A DNA stretch of 37,307 bases from a virus, in IMG/VR virus record IMGVR_UViG_3300034062_002964, positions 1-37,307 of that record; one strand, written 5' to 3'. The notes beneath the pieces were generated by a model. That model did not search any database, was not told the DNA's origin, and worked only from the letters and a program-made list of their open reading frames with translations. Each line of letters opens with the position of its first letter. The first letter of the stretch is position 1. A program made the translations under genes and the position numbers. Below are positions 24,995-32,490 of this stretch, piece by piece.

Positions 24995-25525
24995 GTGAGC
25001 GGCACCTCGGACGTTAATTGGCGCAGCTACGTTGGCCCACAGGACAACGGGAAGCTAATTACGTCCGAGGATTGGCAGGCTCCCGTTAATCCGCGAGATT
25101 ACGACGATCTTTTCAAATGCTCAAACGTGAGCGGACTAACGGCTACTGGACTAGTGATTCCTGCTAGCCGTGAGGACTCGATTGATTGTGTGCGCGGTAG
25201 CAATTACCTGATTCAGTCCTGCACGATTCAAGGCTCGGTCACGGTCAAAGGCGCGATTGAGGGATTTGAACTCAATAACTGCGTCATTTCGGGCACCGTC
25301 GAGTTGGGGCAGTACGACAACTACTGGTTCAAAGGCCGCGCTCCGACGCGCTATGTCCGAATCGTCAACTGTTGCTCGCCTGATGGCTCACCGATCCGCA
25401 TAAAAATCTGGGACGCTGAGCTAGCGCTCATCGCAGGAACGAGCGTGAAGGTCACGCGCATCCCAAAATGGATTTGGCTTCCTTACTTTTTGTTCCGCCG
25501 TTTGACGAATCCGAAGAAGGTATAA
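24995..25525 (+). CDS. Beta-helix-like protein with shared NWRSYVGP head
   Basis: 176-residue protein with a GTG start two bases after the previous stop. The head (1-19) is shared with the 43-residue ORF at 24659. The central part DCVRGSNYLIQSCTIQGSVTVKGAIEGFELNNCVISGTVELGQYDNYW reads as repeated short strands with N/G turns, like a small right-handed beta helix. Its C-terminus (IPKWIWLPYFLFRRL) is hydrophobic and basic and may contact a membrane. It lies between the fibre cassette and the holins. Surface binding or lysis accessory are both possible; neither is shown. Confidence 0.6.
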   Translation: MSGTSDVNWRSYVGPQDNGKLITSEDWQAPVNPRDYDDLFKCSNVSGLTATGLVIPASREDSIDCVRGSNYLIQSCTIQGSVTVKGAIEGFELNNCVISGTVELGQYDNYWFKGRAPTRYVRIVNCCSPDGSPIRIKIWDAELALIAGTSVKVTRIPKWIWLPYFLFRRLTNPKKV

Positions 25526-25528
25526 CCC

Positions 25529-25939
25529 ATGTTTCCAATCGCTGAAGTTCTCGGGATCGGCACGAAGCTGATCGACAAGCTGATTCCTGATCCGGAGGCG
25601 AAGGCGAAGGCGCAGCTAGAACTCACGGCGCTGGCGCAGTCCGGCGAGCTGGCGAAGATGAACGCGGATCTTGAGGCGTACAAGACCGAGCAGAGCAACC
25701 TCACCGACCGGCTCAAAGCGGATATGGCAAGCGACTCGTGGATGTCCAAGAACGTCCGCCCCATGACGCTTGCTGCAATCCTCGTCGGGTACTTCATCTT
25801 CGCTGGCATGAGTGCGTTTGGGTACAACGCCAACGAGTCCTACGTCTCGCTTCTTGGTCAGTGGGGGATGCTCATTATGTCATTTTATTTCGGGGGTCGC
25901 ACGTTGGAAAAAATCATGGAAATGAGGGTTAAAAAATGA
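25529..25939 (+). CDS. Holin-like protein (GTA holin 3TM type)
   Basis: 136-residue protein. An N-terminal cytosolic helix is followed by a coiled region (DPEAKAKAQLELTALAQSGELAKMNADLEAYKTEQ), typical of this type, and by VRPMTLAAILVGYFIFAGMSAFG (about 77-99) and GQWGMLIMSFYFGGRTLEKIMEM. The signature of GTA-type holins, a charged coil then WxxKNVRPMTL, is clear. Holins open the inner membrane at a set time so the endolysin can reach the cell wall. The stop overlaps the next ATG by four bases. Two clear transmembrane stretches and a weaker N-terminal hydrophobic segment can be seen. Confidence 0.85.
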   Translation: MFPIAEVLGIGTKLIDKLIPDPEAKAKAQLELTALAQSGELAKMNADLEAYKTEQSNLTDRLKADMASDSWMSKNVRPMTLAAILVGYFIFAGMSAFGYNANESYVSLLGQWGMLIMSFYFGGRTLEKIMEMRVKK

Positions 25940-26262
25940 ACGAACCCAAAGACCTGATGGAAGTGGCGAAACTTTGGAAAGAGACCGGTTGGCTGACTGC
26001 GGTCATCGGCGGCGCGGGTATGACTGCGCGGCTCTTGGCTAACCCAATTCAAGGGACGACATGGGACAGCATCCGCCGCATCCTGATGGCGGCTATCGTA
26101 TCAACTATCGCGTGGTTCATCGTCGAACAGATTGAGGTGAGTAGCTTGGTGAAGGCGATTACCTATGGAGTGGCTGGCGTCGTCTCGCCAGAGATCATCG
26201 ACGGGCTGACATCGCTGGCTAAAAAATACAGCAAGAATCCCGGCAAGCTGTTGAAGAAATGA
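25936..26262 (+). CDS. Second small membrane protein (holin or antiholin candidate)
   Basis: 108-residue protein with an ATGA overlap on both sides. Hydrophobic segments are WLTAVIGGAGMTARLLA, ILMAAIVSTIAWFIVEQI and LVKAITYGVAGVVSPEIIDGL, with a Lys-rich C-terminus (KNPGKLLKK). The layout fits a LydA-like (holin superfamily III) protein, which would act with the first holin, perhaps as a regulator. The family call is by layout only. Confidence 0.6.
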   Translation: MNEPKDLMEVAKLWKETGWLTAVIGGAGMTARLLANPIQGTTWDSIRRILMAAIVSTIAWFIVEQIEVSSLVKAITYGVAGVVSPEIIDGLTSLAKKYSKNPGKLLKK

Positions 26263-26855
26263 ATCCAAAGATCATCGCCGCTTTACTCGCTGCGGTCGTC
26301 GTTTGTTTCTCCGGCATCGGGGTGATGACGGTTCAAAAAGTTTCCGCGAACATCACGGCAAGCGACCGAGAGTTTGCGCTGACAAGCAACGTGCTCAGTC
26401 CGCTTTTTGACATCTACGGACTTTCAATCGTGGATGGTCAGGCCAAGGCAAGCAAAGGGTTGATCGACGCAAAAGACTTTTGCGACTCGCTGACAAAGCT
26501 CGAAGCCGATGCCGAGCGATTGCTCGCAGAATTTGGGAAACCGCCCGAACTCGTGGCTCAACATAAGCTCGTCAAAGCCTACTTGCAAAAGGCGCGTGCA
26601 GCCTGTGATAGCGGACAGATTGAAAGGCTAAACTCTGCGGCCATGACCGCTGAACTGTACAGTGTCATCGAGCCGATGACGGAGCTAATCAACAAGTCTC
26701 TGTCCAACAATCTTGCGATCTCGCGGCAATACAAAGACGAAGCAGACTCCGCGCTTCTCACGTTTGAGCGGTTTGCTTCTGTGGCTGCGGGGCTAGGTAT
26801 TGTTTTTGCCATAGCCCCTTGGATCGGTAAGAAGAAGCCCAAGCGTCGTCGCTAA
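26259..26855 (+). CDS. Two-TM protein with chemoreceptor-like four-helix bundle
   Basis: 198-residue protein, ATGA overlap with the holin-like gene. It has an N-terminal TM (about 5-24: IIAALLAAVVVCFSGIGVMT), then about 145 helical residues outside, a second TM (about 171-189: SVAAGLGIVFAIAPWIG) and a basic tail (KKKPKRRR). The periplasmic-type domain follows the order of the 4HB_MCP sensor of methyl-accepting chemoreceptors: LFDIYGLSIVDGQAKASKGLIDAKDF, then a second helix pair. There is no HAMP or signalling domain. It may be a spanin-like element, a superinfection-exclusion protein or a receptor decoy. It overlaps the endolysin stop by four bases. Confidence 0.65.
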   Translation: MNPKIIAALLAAVVVCFSGIGVMTVQKVSANITASDREFALTSNVLSPLFDIYGLSIVDGQAKASKGLIDAKDFCDSLTKLEADAERLLAEFGKPPELVAQHKLVKAYLQKARAACDSGQIERLNSAAMTAELYSVIEPMTELINKSLSNNLAISRQYKDEADSALLTFERFASVAAGLGIVFAIAPWIGKKKPKRRR

Positions 26856-27223
26856 TCCTCCAAGGACAGGCGCTGCATCTCAGTTCGCACCCGACGCCAG
26901 TAATCGTTTTTGTCGGGCTTGCGCCAACCGTCAGGCCCGCGATTCCAAATCATCGCCAGATCCTTTGACGTTGGGGACCGGCCCAATCTGCGGACGGTGC
27001 CGTAATGAGTCAGGTAAGTGCGGCAAATGTAAATCGCCGTCTCGCGCTGGTAGCAGTCGTGCAGATAAAAACGCTTGCCGGTGAGCCGGTAAATGTCGTC
27101 CAAGACCTCCTGTCTAATCTGAAGACTGCCGTGGCTTAGTCCCTTGTCACCCACTGCCCGGTCGTTGCCGCCAGACTCGACGGCAATGAGGGCGGAAAGA
27201 AAGAGAGCAGAGATCAAGGTCAT
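26852..27223 (-). CDS. Lysozyme-like endolysin
   Basis: 123-residue lysozyme-superfamily protein. The motif ALIAVESGGNDRAVGDKGLSHGSLQIRQ (about 11-38) contains the catalytic Glu16 in ESGGN and the downstream G-S-L-Q-I. The rest (YLTHYG, then SKDLAMIWNRGPDGWRKP) matches SLT/lysozyme-like phage endolysins. It would cut cell wall glycan after holin opening. The first 15 residues are hydrophobic and could help membrane passage. It is convergent to the holin block, with stop codons overlapping at 26852-26855. It starts four bases inside the glycosyltransferase-like gene. Confidence 0.8.
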   Translation of the reverse strand: MTLISALFLSALIAVESGGNDRAVGDKGLSHGSLQIRQEVLDDIYRLTGKRFYLHDCYQRETAIYICRTYLTHYGTVRRLGRSPTSKDLAMIWNRGPDGWRKPDKNDYWRRVRTEMQRLSLED

Positions 27224-27921
27224 GCCATGCTCCTCGCGTAGTCCGCGATGTCGATCACGGTGGGGTCAAATGGCGTCATGGTGCCGTCCATGCGCAGGGA
27301 GTTAAACTCCGCGACCAGAGGGCGCACAAAGAAACTTTGCAGCGATTCGGCAATCAGAGTCTCGGGATGGAGCGGCGCACCGTCGGCCAGCATTTTGTCC
27401 AGCCGGGTGAACGTGGTAAAATACAACTCGGCGGCGTCTTCGTTCATCACCGCCAGCCGGTCGTTTACCCCACCCCAACGCGACCACCACGGCGTATAAA
27501 CAAAAGGGCTGTGGGAGATTAAAGGCATCTCAAAGCGCATAAACCGGAGATCCGAGCGGATGCGAACCACGACATCGTACTCTGCTTCCTCGTTCTTTTT
27601 CTCTTGGTAGAACTCCCATCCTCGATTCAGCGCCCAGAGCTGGCGCAGGATGGCTTGCTTGCTGGCGCTGCGGGGGTACCCCGACAAGTGCGCGGGGTCG
27701 TCCGGTGGCTCGGGGATCTGAGGTTGCTCGACGTGCTCGATATGCACCACGGCAGGATCGAATCGCTCGTACAACCGGATCATGGCATCGGCGTTGTCGT
27801 CCTTGGCGACGCTGACAAAGAACTCCGGGTTCTCCAGCTTGCGCAGGACGTGCCAGTATTGGTTGGGAAATACCTGAGCGAAGGACCGAGCTTGGCCCGA
27901 GTAGATGACGGCGGTTCTCAT
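27220..27921 (-). CDS. Glycosyltransferase-like protein (DUF7796-type)
   Basis: 233-residue protein with an opening typical of GT-A-like sugar transferases: RTAVIYSGQARSFAQVFPNQYWHV, then LENPEFFVSVAKDD and, at about 128, VVVRIRSDLRFMRFEMP, where RSDLRF is the probable metal/sugar site. Then VYTPWWSRWGGVNDRLAVMNEDAAELYF follows. The family seems related to plant/bacterial proteins of unknown sugar specificity. It may modify a host glycan, a virion protein, or DNA bases. It lies between the replication helicase and the endolysin in the same operon, a strange place. Function is inferred from fold only. Confidence 0.6.
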   Translation of the reverse strand: MRTAVIYSGQARSFAQVFPNQYWHVLRKLENPEFFVSVAKDDNADAMIRLYERFDPAVVHIEHVEQPQIPEPPDDPAHLSGYPRSASKQAILRQLWALNRGWEFYQEKKNEEAEYDVVVRIRSDLRFMRFEMPLISHSPFVYTPWWSRWGGVNDRLAVMNEDAAELYFTTFTRLDKMLADGAPLHPETLIAESLQSFFVRPLVAEFNSLRMDGTMTPFDPTVIDIADYARSMA

Positions 27922-29234
27922 GTTGATCGGAGTTTCTTTAGGTTGATTAGGGTTTGCAGCATGGCGCTTTGAGAGTCACCGCGCAGCCGCAACGTCTCGA
28001 TGACGGCTTCGTCGATGGTGTCCTTGGCGATGATGCGGTAAATGCGGGGCCGCTTGTCCTGTCCCTTGCGGGCGAGTCGGGCATTGAATTGATCGTACAG
28101 CTCCCGGCTCCACGTCGGGGAGAACCAGACAATCGTGCGTCCGCCTTCTTGCAGGTTCAGACCGTGCCCCAGACTGCGGGGATCGGCTACGAGGAGCGGG
28201 ATCTTGCGACTGTTCCACGCCTTCTCGATGTCGCCTTCGTAAGTCGAAGCGTCCACGGCTCCCGTGTACTTTGCGATGCGGGCACGCTCATGGCGGTAAT
28301 TGCACGCGATCAGAATCGGCTCCCGACCTATTTTGCCGATGATACTGATGAGGGCTTCGATCTTGCCGTGGTCCACGATCACAACATTCCGCTGTTCGTT
28401 GTACACAGTGCCTCCGGTAAATTGGAGCAGCTTGTTGCTTAACACCGCAGCGTTGGACGCGACGAGTACGTCGTCTTCGATGGTCGTTAATAGATCCTTC
28501 TCCAAGGCCAAGTATTGTCGGCGGGCCTCGGGGTTGAGCACGGTTTCGATGTCTTCGAGAATCGTGTCTGGCACGTCGGAGTAATCCTGCGCCCGCTGGG
28601 TCAGCGTCAGGTCTTCGATCTTGCGGTAGATGGCGTCCTCAGAGCCTTCGTTCGGCTCCCAGTTGTACTCCATGTAGTCCGTCGCATGGAAGTAGGTGTT
28701 GCGAAAATGCGTGAAGCTCGGACTTAGCCTTTTGCCATCGTCAAGCAGACGGATTTGCGCAAACACTTCGAGCAAAGAATTGGGGCGCGGTGTGCCCGTG
28801 AGACCCCAACGGCGGTGATGCTTGAGCAACGGTCGCACCGCATTGATCCGTGTCGATTGAGGATTCTTCGCCTTCGTAAGCTCGTCGAACACGACAACAT
28901 CGCAGAAATCAAGGTTGGGGAGTTTGTGCAACTTCTCATAGTTGATGGTGTAGATGTCGGCTTTGCCCGAGGGCTTCTTGTGGTTGATGACCTCGACCTT
29001 CATCCAGTTAAATTGATCCCACTTGGCTATCTCGTTCGGCCATGTCAGCCGAGCCACCCGCAGCGGAGCCACGATCAGCGCGGCTTTGATAGCGCCATCT
29101 TGAAATAGCTGGTTGAGCGCACAGAGCGTCGCAGCGGACTTGCCGAGACCCATGCTGGCAAACAGCGCCGCACGTTCTCGGTTGTAGAGGAAATCGACTG
29201 CCTCTTGCTGGTATGGCTCAAGTTTGAGGTTCAA
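27918..29234 (-). CDS. SNF2-type DNA helicase
   Basis: 438-residue superfamily 2 helicase of the SNF2 type. Walker A is SMGLGKSA (about 27-34), followed by the DEAH-type motif VVVFDELTKAKN, motif III-like TGTPRPNS, then FSPTWSRELYDQFNARLARKGQDKRPRIYRI with the R-x-x-R-x-GQ motif VI, usual in phage replication modules. It would remodel DNA-protein complexes or unwind DNA during replication. The best start is a TTG at 29234, 17 bases inside the VRR-NUC gene; there is no ATG start near. The stop overlaps the next gene (four bases). Confidence 0.85.
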   Translation of the reverse strand: MNLKLEPYQQEAVDFLYNRERAALFASMGLGKSAATLCALNQLFQDGAIKAALIVAPLRVARLTWPNEIAKWDQFNWMKVEVINHKKPSGKADIYTINYEKLHKLPNLDFCDVVVFDELTKAKNPQSTRINAVRPLLKHHRRWGLTGTPRPNSLLEVFAQIRLLDDGKRLSPSFTHFRNTYFHATDYMEYNWEPNEGSEDAIYRKIEDLTLTQRAQDYSDVPDTILEDIETVLNPEARRQYLALEKDLLTTIEDDVLVASNAAVLSNKLLQFTGGTVYNEQRNVVIVDHGKIEALISIIGKIGREPILIACNYRHERARIAKYTGAVDASTYEGDIEKAWNSRKIPLLVADPRSLGHGLNLQEGGRTIVWFSPTWSRELYDQFNARLARKGQDKRPRIYRIIAKDTIDEAVIETLRLRGDSQSAMLQTLINLKKLRST

Positions 29235-29508
29235 GATCGAAATAAAAATCCAATAACGTTTTTGCGTTTATGAAGCTGTCCACCCAACTGGCGACGACGC
29301 CCGATTTCCGAATCTTTTCGATTTCGTGAAGCTGTAATGCCGTCGGCGTTTTGCCCGGAGCTTTTACCTCCATGAACATTACTCTGCGGTCCTTCATCAT
29401 TACGCGGTCGGGAACGCCGCGTTGAGAGGGCGACGAGAATTTGTAAGTGAGGATGCCGTTTTCTCGGCAATACTTTACGATCTTGGCTTCAAGGGCGGAT
29501 TCTCTCAT
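29218..29508 (-). CDS. VRR-NUC domain nuclease
   Basis: 96-residue single-domain nuclease. Key residues are G31-x-P33-D34 in RGVPDRV, E47-V-K49 in FMEVKA, and Q59 in ALQLHE, the PD-(D/E)xK core of VRR-NUC. This family cuts branched or flapped DNA and is often placed beside SNF2 helicases in phages. The frame is open further upstream, but the ATG at 29508 fits the family and overlaps the preceding ORF by four bases. Likely resolves branches during replication or before packaging. Confidence 0.85.
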   Translation of the reverse strand: MRESALEAKIVKYCRENGILTYKFSSPSQRGVPDRVMMKDRRVMFMEVKAPGKTPTALQLHEIEKIRKSGVVASWVDSFINAKTLLDFYFDLEPQT

Positions 29509-29771
29509 CGGAGTGCGGCTTCGAGTTTGATCTGAACCTTCTTGCGGGAGTTGGTGTTGATGCGCGACAGGAGCCGGTCGAGGATGGAGCGACGGCGCAT
29601 CCCCATTAGCTCGATCACCACGAGGCGGCGGATGTCCGCATCGTTGACGCCTTGCAGGAGAAACGCATGGAGAGACATCCAACCGGAGAGGTACGAACTT
29701 AGGCGTTCGGCATCCTTGTCGGACAGCTCAACGTGTTCGCTAAACAGTTGGAATTTCTTGGGTATGGTCAT
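29505..29771 (-). CDS. Small helical protein, unknown
   Basis: 88-residue protein between DNA polymerase and VRR-NUC genes. It is helical and basic, with LSDKDAERLSSYLSGWMSLHAFLLQG, then ADIRRLVVIELMGMRRRSILDRLLSRINTNSRKK. It probably binds DNA or a replication partner, as judged from its position and charge. No family recognised. A 20-base repeated element lies 13 bases 5' of its start. Confidence 0.6.
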   Translation of the reverse strand: MTIPKKFQLFSEHVELSDKDAERLSSYLSGWMSLHAFLLQGVNDADIRRLVVIELMGMRRRSILDRLLSRINTNSRKKVQIKLEAALR

Positions 29772-29784
29772 TTCAATTACAAAG

Positions 29785-29804
29785 ACAGTTTCTGTATTGG
29801 TGTC
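29785..29804 (-). promoter_or_regulatory. 20-bp repeated intergenic element, copy B
   Basis: On the minus strand this reads GACACCAATACAGAAACTGT and differs by one base from the copy at 34101-34120. It contains the inverted repeat ACAG-AAA-CTGT. It lies between the polymerase stop and the next start. A role as operator or promoter is likely but unproven. Confidence 0.5.
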
Positions 29805-29806
29805 GA

Positions 29807-31723
29807 TTACTTTCGATAGTACGGTGCCACCTTGCTCTCGACTTTAAGCGGCAAGCCCCGTGCCCAGTCGGGCAGTGACGCCAACGCCGCCGAGAACTCC
29901 TCGGGCGACTGTTGCTTGTCGCGTAGGGCAAGACCTTGGTCATGGATCAGGGTGAACGGCATCATGCCACGCTTCTCGGCTACGCGAGCACCATTGGACA
30001 TGATATCGGCGGCAACCCCTTGGGAGAAGTTCTCGGCAAACTTGCCGCCGTAGATCTTGACCCGTCCCCACGCCACCCCGACGGGGAGCTGGCCCCAGTA
30101 AGTGATCTGGTCGCGGTCATCACCGGGCTGGATCTCGATCTTGGGATGCGGGTACGCGATGCTGCGGCCCGAGGGCAACCGGCCCAAGAGATACGGGATG
30201 CCCGCAATCGAGCGCACGATGAACGGGCCATGCTGCGTGCCCGGTTCCGCGATAGCCGACCGAGCACTACGGTCGAGGAAGTACCAATACTTGACGACGT
30301 TGGGGTGAGTCTGGCGATAGGCTTTGACCGAGGACTCGGCCAGCTCCTCGCTGCACTCGACGCCATAGGCTTCGCACGTCGCCTTGAACTTGGCTGGCCC
30401 CATGCCGTAACCGCAGCCCAGAATGATGCGCTTGCCGTGGTCGCGGCCCTCGCTGTCAACGGCGGCTTCGGAAATGCCGTACACGCTGGACGCCATGAAC
30501 CGGTAGAGGTCGCGACCCGTGGCCCACATCGCCAGCATCTCCTTCTCGCCCGCCAGCCAACAGATGATGCGGGCTTCGATGGCGTTGTAGTCGCCGTCCA
30601 GCATCTCGTGATCGCCGTGGATGAAATGGCGGATGATGCCCGACAACAGCTCGAACGGATCGCCGTACATCAGGTCGAGGTAATCGGCATCCTTGCCCGC
30701 GATCACGTCGGCGTAAATCTGATCGGTCAGACCCTTCATCCACTTGGGCGTCTTCTTGAAATTCTGCGGCTGGATCAGTCGGCCCGACCAGCGGCCCGTG
30801 CCCGCGCCGTAATAGGTGTGGCAACCGCGCACGCGCCCGTCGGGGCACACGCAATCAAGCATCGTTTCGATCTTCTTAACGGCGGCGTAGGACAGTTTCT
30901 GATACAGCGACAGGATCTTATCCGTCGATTTATCGAGCAACGGGTCCAGTAAAGCTCCCGCCACGGTGTCGGAGGTCATGTCTGCCAGCCCGACAAGCTG
31001 ACGTACTTTCTCGCGCTGAGTGGGCTGGAGCTGGGTCAACTCCACGAACTGCTTGGTCACGGTGTTCTGCACATCGGTGACAATCTTCTGCGCGTTGAAC
31101 AGGGCTTGGCGGTTCACCGGGATGCCGGTGTGGTTCATGCGCAAGTCGAACAGGAACGTCTCCAGCGGCTCGCCGGTCAGCTCAAACGCCTTGAGCTTTT
31201 TGTGAATGGCTTTCTCGGTGCGCACGTCCTGCTTGCAGTACTCGCCAAAGGCCAACCACTCGTCAGGAAAATCCTTGGGGTTGTTAAACGTGCCATCCTT
31301 GTTCGGGATGCTAAATTTGCGGATCAGGGCTGCGCCCTTCTTATCCTTCTGCTGCGTCAGGCCCAATGCCTCGGCGCACTTGTCCAGTGACGGCGGCATA
31401 CCCGCACGTCGGGCCATTGCTGCGGTGCAACGCCACTTGTTGAGGTTTATCAGCCAATGCGATCCCCACGTCGCGGCGATCTCGAATGGCGCGTTGTGGG
31501 CGTAGATCAAATCGGCCTGATTCAAAATGTCTAAAGCCTCGGGGTCGCTCAGCATATCCGGTGTCTCGTACTTTGGGTTCACCCAAAGGTAGACACGGTC
31601 GCTGTCGTCCGCGCTGACGCCCGCCATCAGAATCTCAAAAGACTCGTCGGCGGCGTAACGATAAGCGCCGACCGTTTTAAGGTCGGCGCTACTACGGGTT
31701 TCGTAATCGACGTGAGCGATCAC
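29807..31723 (-). CDS. Family A DNA polymerase with 3'-5' exonuclease
   Basis: 638-residue phage PolA. Exonuclease: motif I D6-Y-E8-T, motif II HNAPFE, motif III EYCKQD. Polymerase: motif A DYNAIEARI (about 376), motif B RDHGKRIILGCGYGMG (about 426), and motif C IHDQ (H594-D595-Q596) where most members have HDE. No 5'-3' exonuclease domain is present, as in other phages with DUF2800/DUF2815 modules. A GTG start at 31723 overlaps the small ORF upstream by four bases. It should be the replicative polymerase. Confidence 0.93.
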   Translation of the reverse strand: MIAHVDYETRSSADLKTVGAYRYAADESFEILMAGVSADDSDRVYLWVNPKYETPDMLSDPEALDILNQADLIYAHNAPFEIAATWGSHWLINLNKWRCTAAMARRAGMPPSLDKCAEALGLTQQKDKKGAALIRKFSIPNKDGTFNNPKDFPDEWLAFGEYCKQDVRTEKAIHKKLKAFELTGEPLETFLFDLRMNHTGIPVNRQALFNAQKIVTDVQNTVTKQFVELTQLQPTQREKVRQLVGLADMTSDTVAGALLDPLLDKSTDKILSLYQKLSYAAVKKIETMLDCVCPDGRVRGCHTYYGAGTGRWSGRLIQPQNFKKTPKWMKGLTDQIYADVIAGKDADYLDLMYGDPFELLSGIIRHFIHGDHEMLDGDYNAIEARIICWLAGEKEMLAMWATGRDLYRFMASSVYGISEAAVDSEGRDHGKRIILGCGYGMGPAKFKATCEAYGVECSEELAESSVKAYRQTHPNVVKYWYFLDRSARSAIAEPGTQHGPFIVRSIAGIPYLLGRLPSGRSIAYPHPKIEIQPGDDRDQITYWGQLPVGVAWGRVKIYGGKFAENFSQGVAADIMSNGARVAEKRGMMPFTLIHDQGLALRDKQQSPEEFSAALASLPDWARGLPLKVESKVAPYYRK

Positions 31724-31914
31724 GTTTCTTCCAGATGGAGTTCACGGCTGCGGTATTCCGCAGCGATTTCATCGTCGCTGTAATGACTCATCGTCAGATC
31801 CAGCAGCTTGCAGATTCGTTCGGGAGCAAGATGCTCCTTTACTTGAGCGGCGGCTACTGGATCTGACTCCAAGGCACGGGCTATTTCACTGGCATGGATA
31901 CCGGGGTGTATCAT
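31720..31914 (-). CDS. Small protein, unknown (64 residues)
   Basis: Gene between the DUF2815 and polymerase genes. The helical sequence HASEIARALESDPVAAAQVKEHLAPERICKLLDLTMSHYSDDEIAAEYRSREL suggests two or three helices. The frame is open further upstream to 32232, but that part would lie wholly inside the DUF2815 gene, so the ATG at 31914 (ten bases after the DUF2815 stop) is preferred. The stop overlaps the polymerase start (GTGA). No family recognised. Confidence 0.6.
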   Translation of the reverse strand: MIHPGIHASEIARALESDPVAAAQVKEHLAPERICKLLDLTMSHYSDDEIAAEYRSRELHLEET

Positions 31915-31924
31915 GGCGGGGAAA

Positions 31925-32470
31925 TTAAACGGCGTCGTCGTCTTCTGCGCTGAGGTCGGGCAACACGGCTTCAGCGGGTTTAACTTTTTCGCCAAACTGT
32001 TCACCGTCCTTGACGAACTGGACGTGGGTAAGGCTGGCGTTGATACGCCTGCCGTACTTATTGTCCTGCACCCAAAGGTTGAACACGCCATTGACGTAGC
32101 AGCCGGAGTACGGCTTGCCGTCTTCCTCGGCCAACGGGCTGCGGTCGCGGTTGACGATGACTGGACGTTTGACGTTGCCAGCAGAAACGAACATGACCTC
32201 TGGGCCATATCCGTCGGTGTCAGCTTTGACACTGCCGTCTTTCAAACAGACTTTTTCTGCTCCGGGGTGTTTGCCCTTCAGACCTTCCTTCACCAGCTTG
32301 GCGATGGCGTCTTGAATGGTTTTGATGTCTTTTGCGTTTTGCTTTTTATCGAGCAAGAACACGCAGGAGAACTTAGGTTCGCCAGTGGAACCCTCCATTG
32401 CTTTGGCGCGAAAGATATTCGCGTAGCTTAGGCGGGCATTGGTGACTGTGATTTGGATGTTTTCGGCCAT
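31925..32470 (-). CDS. DUF2815 ssDNA-binding-like protein
   Basis: 181-residue protein of the DUF2815 family, which always occurs beside DUF2800 and PolA in phage replication modules and is thought to bind single-stranded DNA. It shows TNARLSYANIFRAKAMEGSTGEPKFSCVFLLDKK (about 10-43), IVNRDRSPLAEEDGKPYSGCYVNGVFNLWVQDNKYG (about 106-141) and an acidic C-terminal tail (LSAEDDDAV) as in SSB proteins. The start follows a 20-base spacer. The acidic tail could bring partner proteins. Confidence 0.88.
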   Translation of the reverse strand: MAENIQITVTNARLSYANIFRAKAMEGSTGEPKFSCVFLLDKKQNAKDIKTIQDAIAKLVKEGLKGKHPGAEKVCLKDGSVKADTDGYGPEVMFVSAGNVKRPVIVNRDRSPLAEEDGKPYSGCYVNGVFNLWVQDNKYGRRINASLTHVQFVKDGEQFGEKVKPAEAVLPDLSAEDDDAV

Positions 32471-32490
32471 GTTATTATCGTGTTATCGGG

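Noticed and set aside
29936-30952. Long + strand open frame (338 residues) opposite the DNA polymerase
   Set aside because: It is the mirror of a well-supported gene, has no recognisable motif, and similar long antisense frames exist across this GC-rich block (for example at 32836-33651 and 34652-35572).
31915-32232. Upstream extension of the 64-residue ORF to 32232
   Set aside because: The extra part is Ser/Thr/Pro-rich antisense-like translation inside the DUF2815 gene, in another frame.
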